Assembly (NCBI RefSeq): GCF_013141865.1
Contig: NZ_RCST01000001.1
Coordinates: forward strand, 744,001-808,000
Length of the DNA stretch: 64,000 nt
Source: Methylomonas sp. ZR1
GTDB taxonomy: Bacteria > Pseudomonadota > Gammaproteobacteria > Methylococcales > Methylomonadaceae
Direction of reading: 5' to 3'
Below the pieces are notes generated by a model that did no database searches, was not told the DNA's origin, and saw nothing but the letters and a program-made list of their open reading frames with translations. A program made the translations under genes and the position numbers. This document shows, piece by piece, positions 8,008 to 16,650 of the stretch (the first letter of the stretch is position 1; each line of letters starts with the position of its first letter).

Positions 8008-10395
8008 ATGACAACGAAACAAAATTTTTTAAAAAATCTAGGCATTGTTGTGTTATCGACCGGCTTGGTGGCCTGTAACGGCGCCGATGAACGGAAAGCG
8101 AAATACATGGAAGAAGGCAAACAGCTATATCAAGCGGGTGATTATGAGAAAGCGTTGCTTGCCTATAAAAACGTGCTGCAAATCGATCCTAAGGACTGGG
8201 AAACTCACTTCCAGATTGCGGAAGCCCTGAGTAAACAAGGCAAAATCGAAAATGCCTTTAAGGAATACAGCACCGTGGTTGCCGGCAATGAAAATCATGT
8301 GATGGCGCGGGTTCGGGTTGGTCAGCTGCTGTTATTGAATCGCGCGGTAGACGATGCGGAAAAAATGGTCGGCGAAGCTTTGGCCAAGGAACCGGACAAT
8401 GTCGAGGCTTTGGTGTTGTTCGCCGGCGTCCAAGCAGCCAAAAATAACAGCGATGGCGCGATTATGACTGTGGAGCGCGCCTTGAAAAACAGTCCGGACG
8501 ATGTGCCGGCGACCTTGATGATGGCCTCGATTAAAGCGCGTTTGGATAAAGTAGGCGAAGCGATTACTTTATTGAAGCAAACTATTGAAAAGAAACCGGA
8601 TAATGTGGCGTTGCGCAGCATGCTGGCCGGTTTGTACGCTAAAAACAATCAGATTGCCGATTCAGAGGCCATGTTGTTGGAAATTGTCAAACTGGAGCCG
8701 CAGCAATTACAGCACTACCGTACGTTAGCCTTGTTCCAGGTCGGTACCAAACAAGTCGATAAAGCCGAAGCGACTCTACGCGATGCGGTTAGCAAATTGC
8801 CGGACAACGATACCGCCAAAACTTATTTGGTCGACTTCCTGTTGGAAAAGCGCAGTCCGGAAGTGGCGATTGCAGAGCTGCTACCGATGATAGAGCAAAA
8901 GCCGCAAGCGTATGAACTGAAATTCAAACTGGCTAATATCCAGCTGGCCCAAAAGCAAGTCGATAAGGCCGAAGCGACTATGAAAGAAGTCGTCGATCAG
9001 GATAAATTGGGACCCAGCGGCATCACCGCACGAAATAAATTAGCGGCTTTGTATGCAATGACCAAGCGCGGCGAGGAGGCTAAGGCCTTGATCAAGGAAG
9101 TGTTGGATAACAATCCGCGCGATGCCGAGGCTTTGACGCTGCGCGGCCAGTTTGCTTTGGGTGAAAACAAAATTCCCGACGCGATTGCCGATTTCCGCTC
9201 GGTATTGGTTGATCAACCCAACAATATCGGTGTGTTGAAAATGCTGGCCGCAGCTCATCTGCGCAATAACGAGGAAGAGCTGGCCAGAGAAAACATGGAA
9301 AAAGTAGTGGCCGTCGCACCGGGCGATGAGACCGCCCGGCTGGATTTGGTTGGCTTGCATATGAAAGCCGGGCACCAAGATCAAGCCAAGCAGCAGCTTG
9401 AAGCACTGATGAAAGCCAATCCGAAAAGTCTGAAAGGTTTGGAGGCGCTGTTTAAAATGGAGTTGTCGCAAAAGCATTGGGATAAAGCGCAAGAGATTGC
9501 CAAACAGGTGCAGCAGCTATCCGATAAGGATGCCACCGGCTTTTACATGTCCGGCTTGGGCTATCAGGCGGAAGGCAAGCTGGAAGCCAGTACCGAAGCC
9601 TTTCAACAGGCCTTGGCGCGTAAGCCGGATGCGATTGAGCCTTTGACCGAGATGGTCAAAAGCTATTTGGTATTGAAGCAGTCGGATAAGGCTATCGGTA
9701 AATTGCAGCAAGTCATTAAACAGCAACCAGATCATTTCGTTGCTTACAATTTGCTGGGTGGTGCTTATCTGAACGAACAGAAATTTGCCGAAGCAAAAAC
9801 AGCTTACACAAAGGCTTTGAATATCAAACCAGAGTGGTATAGCCCTTATCGGAACTTGGCCTTGATCGAGTTGGCACAAAAAAACCAGGCCGAAGCCATC
9901 AATATCTACAAAAAAGGGATTGAAAAAACTAAAGGGGCATTGGAATTGGTCGACGACTTGGCGCGTTTGTATCATCGTGACGGTCAGCATGAGCAGGTGC
10001 TGGCGCTTTACGAAGAGTCTTACAAGCTGCATCCGGATTCGGTGGTTGCGGTTAATAATCTGGCCAGTTATTTGTCGGATTTTTCCGCCGGTCCGGATAG
10101 TTTGGAACGGGCAGCCAAATTGGCCGAACCTTTATTGCAAACCAATAATCCCAATATGATGGATACGGTTGCTTGGGTTGCCTATAAACAAAGCAATTAC
10201 GATAAGGCTAAAGAGATATTGTTGAAAGTGATTGAACGCGATCCGCAATCGCCGATCAGCAATTATCATTTGGGTATGGTGTATTTCAAGCAAAATGATC
10301 CGGTTAAAGCCCGCGAATATTTGCAAAAAGCGGTCGATAAAAAAGTGGAATTCGATGGCTTGAATGAAGCGAAGGATGTTTTGAGTAAACTCTGA
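8008..10395 (+). CDS. TPR-repeat lipoprotein, PrsT-like
   Basis: A 795-residue protein with a lipoprotein signal ending in the lipobox LVAC (Cys23), so likely anchored in the outer or inner membrane facing the periplasm. Nearly all of the rest is tetratricopeptide repeats (for example YEKALLAYKNVLQIDP near the start and KPEWYSPYRNLALIELA near residue 610), about 20 repeats in all by eye. Architecture and neighbourhood (Wza, Wzz, CpsD-like and barrel genes) match the PrsT lipoprotein of XrtA/PEP-CTERM exopolysaccharide systems, which is usually somewhat longer; the match is by architecture only. It converges on the CpsD-like gene. GAGAG precedes ATG 8008. Likely a scaffold for exopolysaccharide assembly or export. 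Confidence 0.78.
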   Translation: MTTKQNFLKNLGIVVLSTGLVACNGADERKAKYMEEGKQLYQAGDYEKALLAYKNVLQIDPKDWETHFQIAEALSKQGKIENAFKEYSTVVAGNENHVMARVRVGQLLLLNRAVDDAEKMVGEALAKEPDNVEALVLFAGVQAAKNNSDGAIMTVERALKNSPDDVPATLMMASIKARLDKVGEAITLLKQTIEKKPDNVALRSMLAGLYAKNNQIADSEAMLLEIVKLEPQQLQHYRTLALFQVGTKQVDKAEATLRDAVSKLPDNDTAKTYLVDFLLEKRSPEVAIAELLPMIEQKPQAYELKFKLANIQLAQKQVDKAEATMKEVVDQDKLGPSGITARNKLAALYAMTKRGEEAKALIKEVLDNNPRDAEALTLRGQFALGENKIPDAIADFRSVLVDQPNNIGVLKMLAAAHLRNNEEELARENMEKVVAVAPGDETARLDLVGLHMKAGHQDQAKQQLEALMKANPKSLKGLEALFKMELSQKHWDKAQEIAKQVQQLSDKDATGFYMSGLGYQAEGKLEASTEAFQQALARKPDAIEPLTEMVKSYLVLKQSDKAIGKLQQVIKQQPDHFVAYNLLGGAYLNEQKFAEAKTAYTKALNIKPEWYSPYRNLALIELAQKNQAEAINIYKKGIEKTKGALELVDDLARLYHRDGQHEQVLALYEESYKLHPDSVVAVNNLASYLSDFSAGPDSLERAAKLAEPLLQTNNPNMMDTVAWVAYKQSNYDKAKEILLKVIERDPQSPISNYHLGMVYFKQNDPVKAREYLQKAVDKKVEFDGLNEAKDVLSKL

Positions 10396-10403
10396 TAGGA
10401 AAT

Positions 10404-10435
10404 GTAGGGACGTGGCTACCTGCGGTAGCCACGTC
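10404..10435. repeat. GTAG-REP-like hairpin between convergent genes
   Basis: GTAG at 10404-10407 is followed by a perfect 12-bp stem, 10409-10420 pairing with 10424-10435 (GACGTGGCTACC / GGTAGCCACGTC), with a 3-base loop. It lies between the convergent PrsT-like and CpsD-like genes, where it may act as a two-way transcription barrier. The GTAG-plus-palindrome form matches the other REP-like elements in this window. Confidence 0.6.
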
Positions 10436-10451
10436 AAACCGGCTTAAAGGC

Positions 10452-11234
10452 TTAAACCCCGGTATAGCCGATTTTAATGTCGGTGGCTTTATTGAATACT
10501 GTCCCCAGTACGTTGGTGTCTTTTAACAAAGAGGCCGCGTGCTTCAATTGATCCGTCTTGGTATGCCCCTCGTCGATCACCAACAACACGCAATCCACAT
10601 AAGGCGAAAAACCCAGCGTATCGTCGTGCGACAAAATCGGCGGCATATCGAAAATAATGATACGCGAGGGATAACGGCTTTTCAGTTCGTTAACCAGTCG
10701 TACCATTTTCGGTGAGCGCAACATCTCAGTTGAGTTGAATAAAGGTTTGCCGGCCGGCAAAACTACCAGACGTTCGATGCCCGGATTAATCAGCATGGAA
10801 CTCAATTCGGTGTCGTTCAACAAATAATCGCTAAGACCTGTGCCCGGCTGAATGCCGAATAATTGATTAATGCTGGGATTTTGGAAATTGGCATCCACCA
10901 GCAGGGCTGTGCGGTCAAGTTCCATCGCCATGCTGATGGCTAAATTTGCGGCTGTTAAGCTATTGCCGGTACCTTCGCTGGGGCTGGTGATAGCCATGGT
11001 TTTCCATTCCATCGCATCCATCTGCTGCAAGCAGCGGGTGCGTAGCATGCGGTAGGATTCCAGCCATTTTCCAGGTAACGCCGCGGAAATAATCCGGTTT
11101 TGCTTCAGTAAGTTTTGATCCGGAGTGTGCACCCGCGTTTTGGTGTAAGCGATGCTGACTTTGTCGCCGGGTTGATTGGCTAATCCGGCTGCGGCAGGAT
11201 TACTTTTTTCCACGAGGTTTTCAATGGGGTTCAT
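10452..11234 (-). CDS. CpsD/CapB-like polysaccharide ATPase with degenerate P-loop
   Basis: 260 residues, the size and fold pattern of BY-kinase cytoplasmic domains (CpsD, EpsG, C-terminal half of Wzc). The Walker A region reads SPSEGTGNSLTAANLA at residues 84-99: the invariant P-loop lysine is Asn91. Walker A' is LLVDAN (Asp114 kept, second acidic residue is Asn116). The Walker B region is RIIIFDMPP (Asp196). The C-terminus lacks the usual tyrosine cluster; only one Tyr (IGYTGV) is near the end. ATP hydrolysis and autophosphorylation are therefore doubtful, and it may be a regulatory pseudokinase partnering the adjacent Wzz-like protein. ATG 11234 has AAGGGA upstream. It is the last gene of the leftward wza-barrel-wzz operon. 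Confidence 0.85.
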   Translation of the reverse strand: MNPIENLVEKSNPAAAGLANQPGDKVSIAYTKTRVHTPDQNLLKQNRIISAALPGKWLESYRMLRTRCLQQMDAMEWKTMAITSPSEGTGNSLTAANLAISMAMELDRTALLVDANFQNPSINQLFGIQPGTGLSDYLLNDTELSSMLINPGIERLVVLPAGKPLFNSTEMLRSPKMVRLVNELKSRYPSRIIIFDMPPILSHDDTLGFSPYVDCVLLVIDEGHTKTDQLKHAASLLKDTNVLGTVFNKATDIKIGYTGV

Positions 11235-11252
11235 GAATTTTCCCTTAAATGA

Positions 11253-12995
11253 TTAATTGCCCACGACACGTAGTAATTTGTACCAAAATACATCTAGCGG
11301 CATGACGATAAAATGAAATGCAACGATAGCCAGAATGCCGGCTATTGCCATGCCTATCAACAACAGCCGTCGCTCGTTTCTATGTGCTTGATGTTCCCTC
11401 TGGCTTTCGAAATAAGGTATCGACGCCAAAGGTTCCACACCCAGAATCGCCGCGACCGCTTTTGGGCTATTAACGGTCGAATCCAGCATTTCGGTCAATG
11501 CCACCGCTCCTAAGCCGCTTGCCACTGCCAACACCATGCCCAGTACCATAATCGCAATTCGATTCGGGCTAACCGGTTGTAATGGTTCTTGGGGGGGGTC
11601 GATTAAAGTAAAACGCTCGCCTTTTCTTTCCATTTCCAATTGTTGCGAGATTTGCGCTTCCATTTCTCGCGCACTCACTTCACGGTAGCGCAGATTGGTA
11701 TTGTCCAGATCCTGGATCAAATCCATGTATTCTTTTTCAACCAATGGCGATTGGCGTAGGCTTGAGCGTAACTCTTCCATTTTGCTCTGTACGCGACTAC
11801 GTGTGAAATTCAACGATTCGATTTCGGTATTCACTGAAGCCAGTTGCGACTTCAAGGTGATATAGGCCGGGTTATCCGGTTGAATGCTGGCATTGCTGTA
11901 GTCGCTTTGTTTCGCGCTAGCCAAGCTTTGTTGCAAGGCGCTGATTTGTTTTTGCAGTTTCACCACGTCAGGGTGTTTGTCCGAATACTGTTTCAACAAC
12001 AAGGCCAATTCCGCTTTTCTGTCGGTTAGTTCGCCGTTCATCGCATTCAGATCGGTGTTGGAGCCGATTTCTTTTTGCAATGAGTCGATTTCCCGTTTGA
12101 TTTTAATCACATCGGGATGGTTCGCAGAATGGTTGGATAACACCGATGGATATTGCGATTGCAGTTCCTTCAAACGGTCTTTCATATCGAACACCCGATT
12201 GCCCACGGCGTTGGTAGCCATGGTGTTAGGATCGATTTGCGCCAGTTCGCCTTCCAGATAATAACGCCTATCTTGGAGTGTCCTTTCTTGGCTATCCAAT
12301 TGCAATAACTGATTGCTCAAGGAGGTCAGTTCTTGTTGGTTCATGGCGCTGATTTGCGGCAGTTGGTTCAGGTTCTTTTCCTTGAACGTAGCCAGGTTTT
12401 GTTGAATTTCCTGGATTTTGGCTTTAAGGCGCTTTGATTCTTCGCTCAAAAACAACGCCGCATTTTCAGCGGATTCGGTGCGAGATTTGATGTTTTCTTT
12501 CAGAAACAAGGAAGTCAATTCGTTAGCGACTTTTTGCGCGAGCGCGGGTGATTTATCATCAAATGTTAGCGTAAAGGCAATGGTAGCTTGTTGGGCAGGG
12601 CCGCTTTTGTTATTGGCGACGTCGGCACTAATGGTTTCTACTTTGATGCTTTTACGCATTTTTTCCAGAATGACTTCTTCCGGCTTTTTTTGCCGTTCCT
12701 CGGCATAGAGATCGTATTTCTTGATGATTTCCGTCAAATTCGGTCGGGTCATTATCCGTTGGCTGATCATCTGAATCCGCTGGTCGGCGAAGGTGGTCAC
12801 TGTGGAATGCACCAGCTCGGCAGGAATTTCTTGCGCCTCGATCAAAATGGTGGAGGTCGAGCGGTACACAGCCGGTAGCAGTACTGCCAAAACGATGCTG
12901 ATCAGCGCAATGATTAGAAACGGAATAACTAAAAACCGTCTACGTCGTTTGATGATTTTTAGATAGTCCTTGATGTCGATGGCTTGATTTTCCAC
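11253..12995 (-). CDS. Wzz/GumC-like polysaccharide co-polymerase (chain-length determinant)
   Basis: A 580-residue inner-membrane protein. A transmembrane helix near residues 20-40 follows the basic run KIIKRRRRF; the Wzz signature segment (YRSTSTILIEAQ) comes next. A long periplasmic coiled-coil region spans ~180-420 and a second helix lies near 500-520, preceded by the Pro-rich PPQEPLQPVSPNR motif. A further helix near the C-terminus (about 553-575) is unusual for simple Wzz proteins. It controls chain length and couples synthesis to the Wza channel. There is no fused kinase; that part is the separate downstream gene 18 bp away. GTG 12995 lies 1 bp after the stop of the upstream barrel gene, with AGGTG as a weak ribosome site, so the two are translationally coupled. 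Confidence 0.88.
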   Translation of the reverse strand: MENQAIDIKDYLKIIKRRRRFLVIPFLIIALISIVLAVLLPAVYRSTSTILIEAQEIPAELVHSTVTTFADQRIQMISQRIMTRPNLTEIIKKYDLYAEERQKKPEEVILEKMRKSIKVETISADVANNKSGPAQQATIAFTLTFDDKSPALAQKVANELTSLFLKENIKSRTESAENAALFLSEESKRLKAKIQEIQQNLATFKEKNLNQLPQISAMNQQELTSLSNQLLQLDSQERTLQDRRYYLEGELAQIDPNTMATNAVGNRVFDMKDRLKELQSQYPSVLSNHSANHPDVIKIKREIDSLQKEIGSNTDLNAMNGELTDRKAELALLLKQYSDKHPDVVKLQKQISALQQSLASAKQSDYSNASIQPDNPAYITLKSQLASVNTEIESLNFTRSRVQSKMEELRSSLRQSPLVEKEYMDLIQDLDNTNLRYREVSAREMEAQISQQLEMERKGERFTLIDPPQEPLQPVSPNRIAIMVLGMVLAVASGLGAVALTEMLDSTVNSPKAVAAILGVEPLASIPYFESQREHQAHRNERRLLLIGMAIAGILAIVAFHFIVMPLDVFWYKLLRVVGN

Positions 12996-12996
12996 G

Positions 12997-14337
12997 CTAT
13001 TTCACCTGACGATTGATTTGCGGTTGATAAGAGAATTGTAGTTGTACGCTATCGCCGGTGATGGTCTGGTTGTTTGATTCATACACTTGCTGGCGATAGC
13101 TATAAGACAGATCCAAATTGATTTCCGGCGTCCAACGCCACTGAACACTGGGTGATAGGGTAATAAATGTGCGGTTATTGCTTCTGCTGGTATCGTTACT
13201 AAATGTGGATATCGATTCGGATAGCAAGTAATTGGCGTTGATACCGGTGGATAAGCGCTCCGTGAGATTGTATCGGCCTCGGGCTGAAAAGGTGGTTGAG
13301 GTTTGTTGCTGGCCGGTGCTGGCCGGGTTGAGCTGTTGTCCGGCACTTAAGCTGAAGTCACCCCAGTCGCTTTTACGAGCCAAGCTTGCCGAAAATACGT
13401 TGCCTATGGTGTTTTTGGATAAGGAAGACCGACTATTAAGCTCTGGCGCAGGGTTTGACGAGCTGGTGAATTGAGTGCTGTCAGTTGTTGTGTCGCGAAT
13501 CCCAGCTGAAAATGCTAATTGGGTCTGCTCGTCAAATAGATATTGCACACCCGCCTGGTAAGTGAACGTAGTCGATTTTTGGCTGAAACCTGTTGTTATT
13601 GGCGCGGTTTGATAAAATCGCAATGGTACAGGAAAAGGAAAAGGATTGAAAAGACCGATTCCTGGACTCTCGTTTGCCGATTCATACACCGAATACGCAC
13701 CTGTCAGGTTAAATGACAAGCGTTCGGTGTAGGCATGGCTGGCCGTTGCCGAATATTGCTGGAAACTATAATCCGAGTAATTAATGTTATTTATCAGATT
13801 TTGCGCTCTGTCAAACGCCACATCCTGATAACTATAACCCAATTGTAGAGAGCTTTTTTCGTTCAAGTTATAAGTGACAGTCGGGGAGACTGATTTGGTG
13901 TTCCGTGGTACGAGAAGTTGCACGCCACCTGCTTCGTTGATCTGCGTTGGGTCGATTACTGTAGGGTCGAGTTGGTTATTAATCGAGGATTCTTCCGCAT
14001 AGCTTGCCGCAAGATCGGTTTTGAAACGTTCGCTTTGGTATTTGTGGCTAAGATTGACCAGTTTTTCGGAAAAATCCAGCGCCGAGTCGCTACTGTAAAT
14101 CAACTCATTCCACTTAAAACGGGTATTTAATTCGTTGTCGTCGGCAAGATAGCCGAACATCACACCTGGAGAAAGGGTGCTGATAAAATTGCTATGCTTT
14201 GGATGAATCTGCATGCGTACATTATCGTCAAAGCGCTCCTTAAAGCTGAACTCCGGTTTGAACAACAAATCCAGCGCGTAGCCATCGGTGCTGAATAAAA
14301 CCAACGCAGGTAGCAAAAAATCCGTTTTTATCTTCAT
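12997..14337 (-). CDS. outer-membrane beta-barrel protein of exopolysaccharide cluster
   Basis: 446 residues with a signal peptide (MKIKTDFLLPALVLFSTDGYA), then alternating beta-strands throughout (FSFKERFDDNVRM near the start, INLDLSYSYRQQVYES near the end). The pattern fits the beta-barrel family that accompanies XrtA/PEP-CTERM polysaccharide loci (TIGR03016-like) or the BBP2-type porins; I cannot separate the two by eye. It lies between the wza-like and wzz-like genes, 25 bp after the former. The C-terminus (QPQINRQVK) lacks a terminal Phe, which is odd for a BAM substrate. Possible roles are glycan secretion across, or anchoring at, the outer membrane. Confidence 0.75.
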   Translation of the reverse strand: MKIKTDFLLPALVLFSTDGYALDLLFKPEFSFKERFDDNVRMQIHPKHSNFISTLSPGVMFGYLADDNELNTRFKWNELIYSSDSALDFSEKLVNLSHKYQSERFKTDLAASYAEESSINNQLDPTVIDPTQINEAGGVQLLVPRNTKSVSPTVTYNLNEKSSLQLGYSYQDVAFDRAQNLINNINYSDYSFQQYSATASHAYTERLSFNLTGAYSVYESANESPGIGLFNPFPFPVPLRFYQTAPITTGFSQKSTTFTYQAGVQYLFDEQTQLAFSAGIRDTTTDSTQFTSSSNPAPELNSRSSLSKNTIGNVFSASLARKSDWGDFSLSAGQQLNPASTGQQQTSTTFSARGRYNLTERLSTGINANYLLSESISTFSNDTSRSNNRTFITLSPSVQWRWTPEINLDLSYSYRQQVYESNNQTITGDSVQLQFSYQPQINRQVK

Positions 14338-14362
14338 AGATAGTGCTTCTATCTAATTCCGC

Positions 14363-15007
14363 TTAGGGTACGGTAACCGTGTCTCCCGGTTCCAGCAGGA
14401 TGTTTTGTTCCAGGTCTTCGCCATCAATCACATCGCTGTAGTCGAAAGGAAACACTTTAACTTGATCGCCGGTGCGGCGAATAATGCTAATCGAACCTTC
14501 CTTGGCAAACACGGTCAGGCCGCCGGCCAGACTCAGCGCTTGCAGCACATCCAGGCGTCTGCCGGAAAACACTTGTCCGGGTTTGTTGACTTTGCCGATC
14601 ACAAAGATGGAGTTGCCCTGGTTGTTGAGTAATTTAACCGAAATCGAGGGGTCGGATATGTAATCGGCCAGCCTGCTGGTCAAATTATCTTTTAGCTCGG
14701 TAATGGTTTTGCCGGCGGCGCCGACGGTACCGATCAAGGGGAAAATAATGGTGCCGTCCGGGGAAATCAGGATTTGCAATTGTTGTAGACCCTCTTCTTT
14801 CCAGACCGTGATTTCCAATGCATCACCCGGCGATAGTTGGTAAGCCGCATAATTGGTCTGCTCGATAGTCACCGTAGGTGCAGGGCTGATTGTAGTGTTG
14901 TTAATGGGCTCTATTGGCGGTGCAGGTGGGATCGGGGTTTCCGGTTCTGCCAGGGCAGTGGAGGAGCAAAGCAGACAAAACGAGAAAAGAGTAATTATCT
15001 GTTTCAA
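14363..15007 (-). CDS. Wza-like polysaccharide export protein
   Basis: I start the gene at TTG 15007, which gives 214 residues beginning MKQIITLFSFCLLCSSTALA, a clear signal peptide. AAGGA lies 7 bases upstream, whereas the longer open frame has no signal peptide. A Pro-rich stretch is followed by the Poly_export domain (about 50-130; YQLSPGDALEITVWKEE, LISPDGTIIFPLIGTVGAAG) and one SLBB domain (about 130-214; VIGKVNKPGQVFSGRRLDVLQAL). It is shorter than E. coli Wza and lacks a C-terminal transmembrane helix and an obvious lipobox, so it probably forms a periplasmic ring needing a separate outer-membrane partner, perhaps the barrel encoded next. A sigma-54-like promoter lies just upstream. 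Confidence 0.88.
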   Translation of the reverse strand: MKQIITLFSFCLLCSSTALAEPETPIPPAPPIEPINNTTISPAPTVTIEQTNYAAYQLSPGDALEITVWKEEGLQQLQILISPDGTIIFPLIGTVGAAGKTITELKDNLTSRLADYISDPSISVKLLNNQGNSIFVIGKVNKPGQVFSGRRLDVLQALSLAGGLTVFAKEGSISIIRRTGDQVKVFPFDYSDVIDGEDLEQNILLEPGDTVTVP

Positions 15008-15043
15008 AATGTATTCCTTTATGATGTTATTGAGGTTGCAAAC

Positions 15044-15059
15044 CGCACTTTTCGAGCCA
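15044..15059 (-). promoter_or_regulatory. candidate sigma-54 promoter of the wza-like operon
   Basis: On the minus strand the sequence is TGGCTCGAAAAGTGCG. Against the consensus TGGCACG-N4-TTGC(A/T) it matches 9 of 12 defined positions, with GG and GC exactly 12 bp apart. The predicted start of transcription is near 15033, giving a leader of about 26 bases that contains the AAGGA before TTG 15007. XrtA-type exopolysaccharide loci are known to be controlled through RpoN and the NtrC-like PrsR, which fits; no prsR or prsK is in the window. Confidence 0.5.
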
Positions 15060-15238
15060 AACGCCAAAGTAAGGCGGGATTCTAGTAACGGAATATAACA
15101 AGAATAAGACGATCCCAAACGCAGTCTTAGGTGAGAAACACCTAGACATTTCATGCGATTATAACCGGGAATGACTGTGTTTTGTTCGAATCAAACAGTA
15201 AATTAACCAAAAATTAATAAAACTTTGGGAGTAAGGCA

Positions 15239-15589
15239 GTGACAGTGAACGATTTTTTACAACGTGTTAAGTCCGGGCAAGCGGTCGAATTTCAGGAAGT
15301 CATTGCGCTTATTGCCGAGCATTATCAATACCAACCCACCGAGTTTAGTAACGGCGTGCAACAGCCTCTGGTAAACGAAGCGGGTCGTAATGAGGGCTCT
15401 TGCAAGATTTTTGCATTCGCCAAATTGCATAAACTGACTGTCGAACAAACTCTGGCGCTCTTCGGCGATTATTATCGCCAAGATGTATTGGGTAACCCGT
15501 CCGGCGACGATCATCAAAATATCAGACACTTTATGCGTGATGGTTGGGAAGGCATTGTTTTTAAAGGCGAGGCCTTGCAAGCCCAATAA
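15239..15589 (+). CDS. HopJ type III effector-family protein
   Basis: A 116-residue soluble protein without a signal peptide. It matches the HopJ family (PF08888-type), seen in the conserved segments VEFQEVIALIAEHYQYQPTEF, NEGSCKIFAFAKLH and RHFMRDGWEGIVF. Despite the family name it is widespread in non-pathogenic gammaproteobacteria and its function is unknown; no type III secretion genes are here. Start is GTG 15239 (GTG 15245 is also possible), with GGGAG/AAGG just upstream. The next gene begins 5 bp after its stop, so they are probably co-transcribed. Confidence 0.85.
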   Translation: MTVNDFLQRVKSGQAVEFQEVIALIAEHYQYQPTEFSNGVQQPLVNEAGRNEGSCKIFAFAKLHKLTVEQTLALFGDYYRQDVLGNPSGDDHQNIRHFMRDGWEGIVFKGEALQAQ

Positions 15590-15594
15590 TTGCC

Positions 15595-16650
15595 GTGCAA
15601 ATTGATGTACTGCTGATCGGTCAGGGTTTGGCTGGCAGTTTATTGGCTTGGGAGTTATGGCAGCGGCAAATGCGAATCTTGGTGGTGGACGGCGGTGCGG
15701 AGAACGCCTCGCAAGTCGCGGCTGGTTTGATCAATCCGGTTACCGGGCAGCGCTTGGTAAAGCAGGTGGATGTGGAAAATCTGCTGCCGGCCGCAATGCA
15801 TGCTTATCGGCAACTTGAGAGACAGTTTGGGCAAGCCTTCTATCAGCAAATGCCAATGCTGAAAATTCTGCGCACCGCCAAAGAGCTTGAAATTGCCGAA
15901 CGCCGTTTGAGTCAGGCGGATTATAGTGCTTACTTGTCGGGATTGGCGCCGGCACCGATGGGAGTTAACGCGCCTTACGGTGTGTTACAACAAGCCCAGA
16001 CCGGCTATTTGCGGACCGAGGCTTTGCTGAGTCGGTTGCATGATTTTTTACGGAACAAGCACTGTTATCGGCGATACACTCTGCAATACGCAGAAATTAA
16101 CCTCGAGCCGGCGCTGCGTTGGCAGGAAATCTATCCGCGGCATATTGTTTTCTGTGAAGGTTATCAGGCGCTTAGCAATCCATGGTTCAAGTATCTACCT
16201 TTTCAATTGGCAAAAGGTGAAATACTGGGTTGCGAAAGTAGGCAAGATATTCCGCAACAGATTTTGAATTACGGGCATTGGCTGATTCCATTGGAGTCCG
16301 GGCGCTTTAAGACCGGTGCGACTTTCGAAACAGATCAAGTAGATCATGTGCCGACCGAAGCAGCGAAAACCGCTTTATTGGCGAGCTTACGTGCGGTCTG
16401 CCCACAACAACAAAACCTTAATGTTTATCAGCATCGCGCCGGAATCCGGCCGGCTACACGCGATAAACAGCCGTTTATCGGCACGCATCCCAAATATCCG
16501 CAACTGCATATTTTCAATGGCTTTGGCGCCAAGGGCAGCTTGGCGATTCCCTGGTACGTTGTCCGGTTTGCCGATTACTTGCAACAGCACGCCGGCTTGC
16601 CGCCCGGTTGCGATATACGCCGCTATGACAAAACCTATATCCCTGCTTGA
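15595..16650 (+). CDS. FAD-dependent oxidoreductase (DAO/DadA-like)
   Basis: 351 residues. An N-terminal Rossmann dinucleotide motif (LLIGQGLAGSLLAWEL, then the acidic residue of LVVD) binds FAD. The middle has the substrate-domain features of D-amino-acid oxidase-type flavoproteins, and the C-terminal AGIRPATRDKQPFIG followed by NGFGAKGSLAIPW is the second FAD-contacting region. Substrate cannot be read from sequence; MnmC-like C-terminal domains and glycine oxidases look similar. Start is GTG 15595. The gene overlaps the next (methyltransferase) by 26 bp. Confidence 0.82.
   Translation: MQIDVLLIGQGLAGSLLAWELWQRQMRILVVDGGAENASQVAAGLINPVTGQRLVKQVDVENLLPAAMHAYRQLERQFGQAFYQQMPMLKILRTAKELEIAERRLSQADYSAYLSGLAPAPMGVNAPYGVLQQAQTGYLRTEALLSRLHDFLRNKHCYRRYTLQYAEINLEPALRWQEIYPRHIVFCEGYQALSNPWFKYLPFQLAKGEILGCESRQDIPQQILNYGHWLIPLESGRFKTGATFETDQVDHVPTEAAKTALLASLRAVCPQQQNLNVYQHRAGIRPATRDKQPFIGTHPKYPQLHIFNGFGAKGSLAIPWYVVRFADYLQQHAGLPPGCDIRRYDKTYIPA

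Noticed and set aside
15180..15215. Imperfect palindrome CTGTGTTTTG...CAAACAG as a regulator binding site
   Set aside because: Symmetry is partial and I cannot tie it to a known operator.
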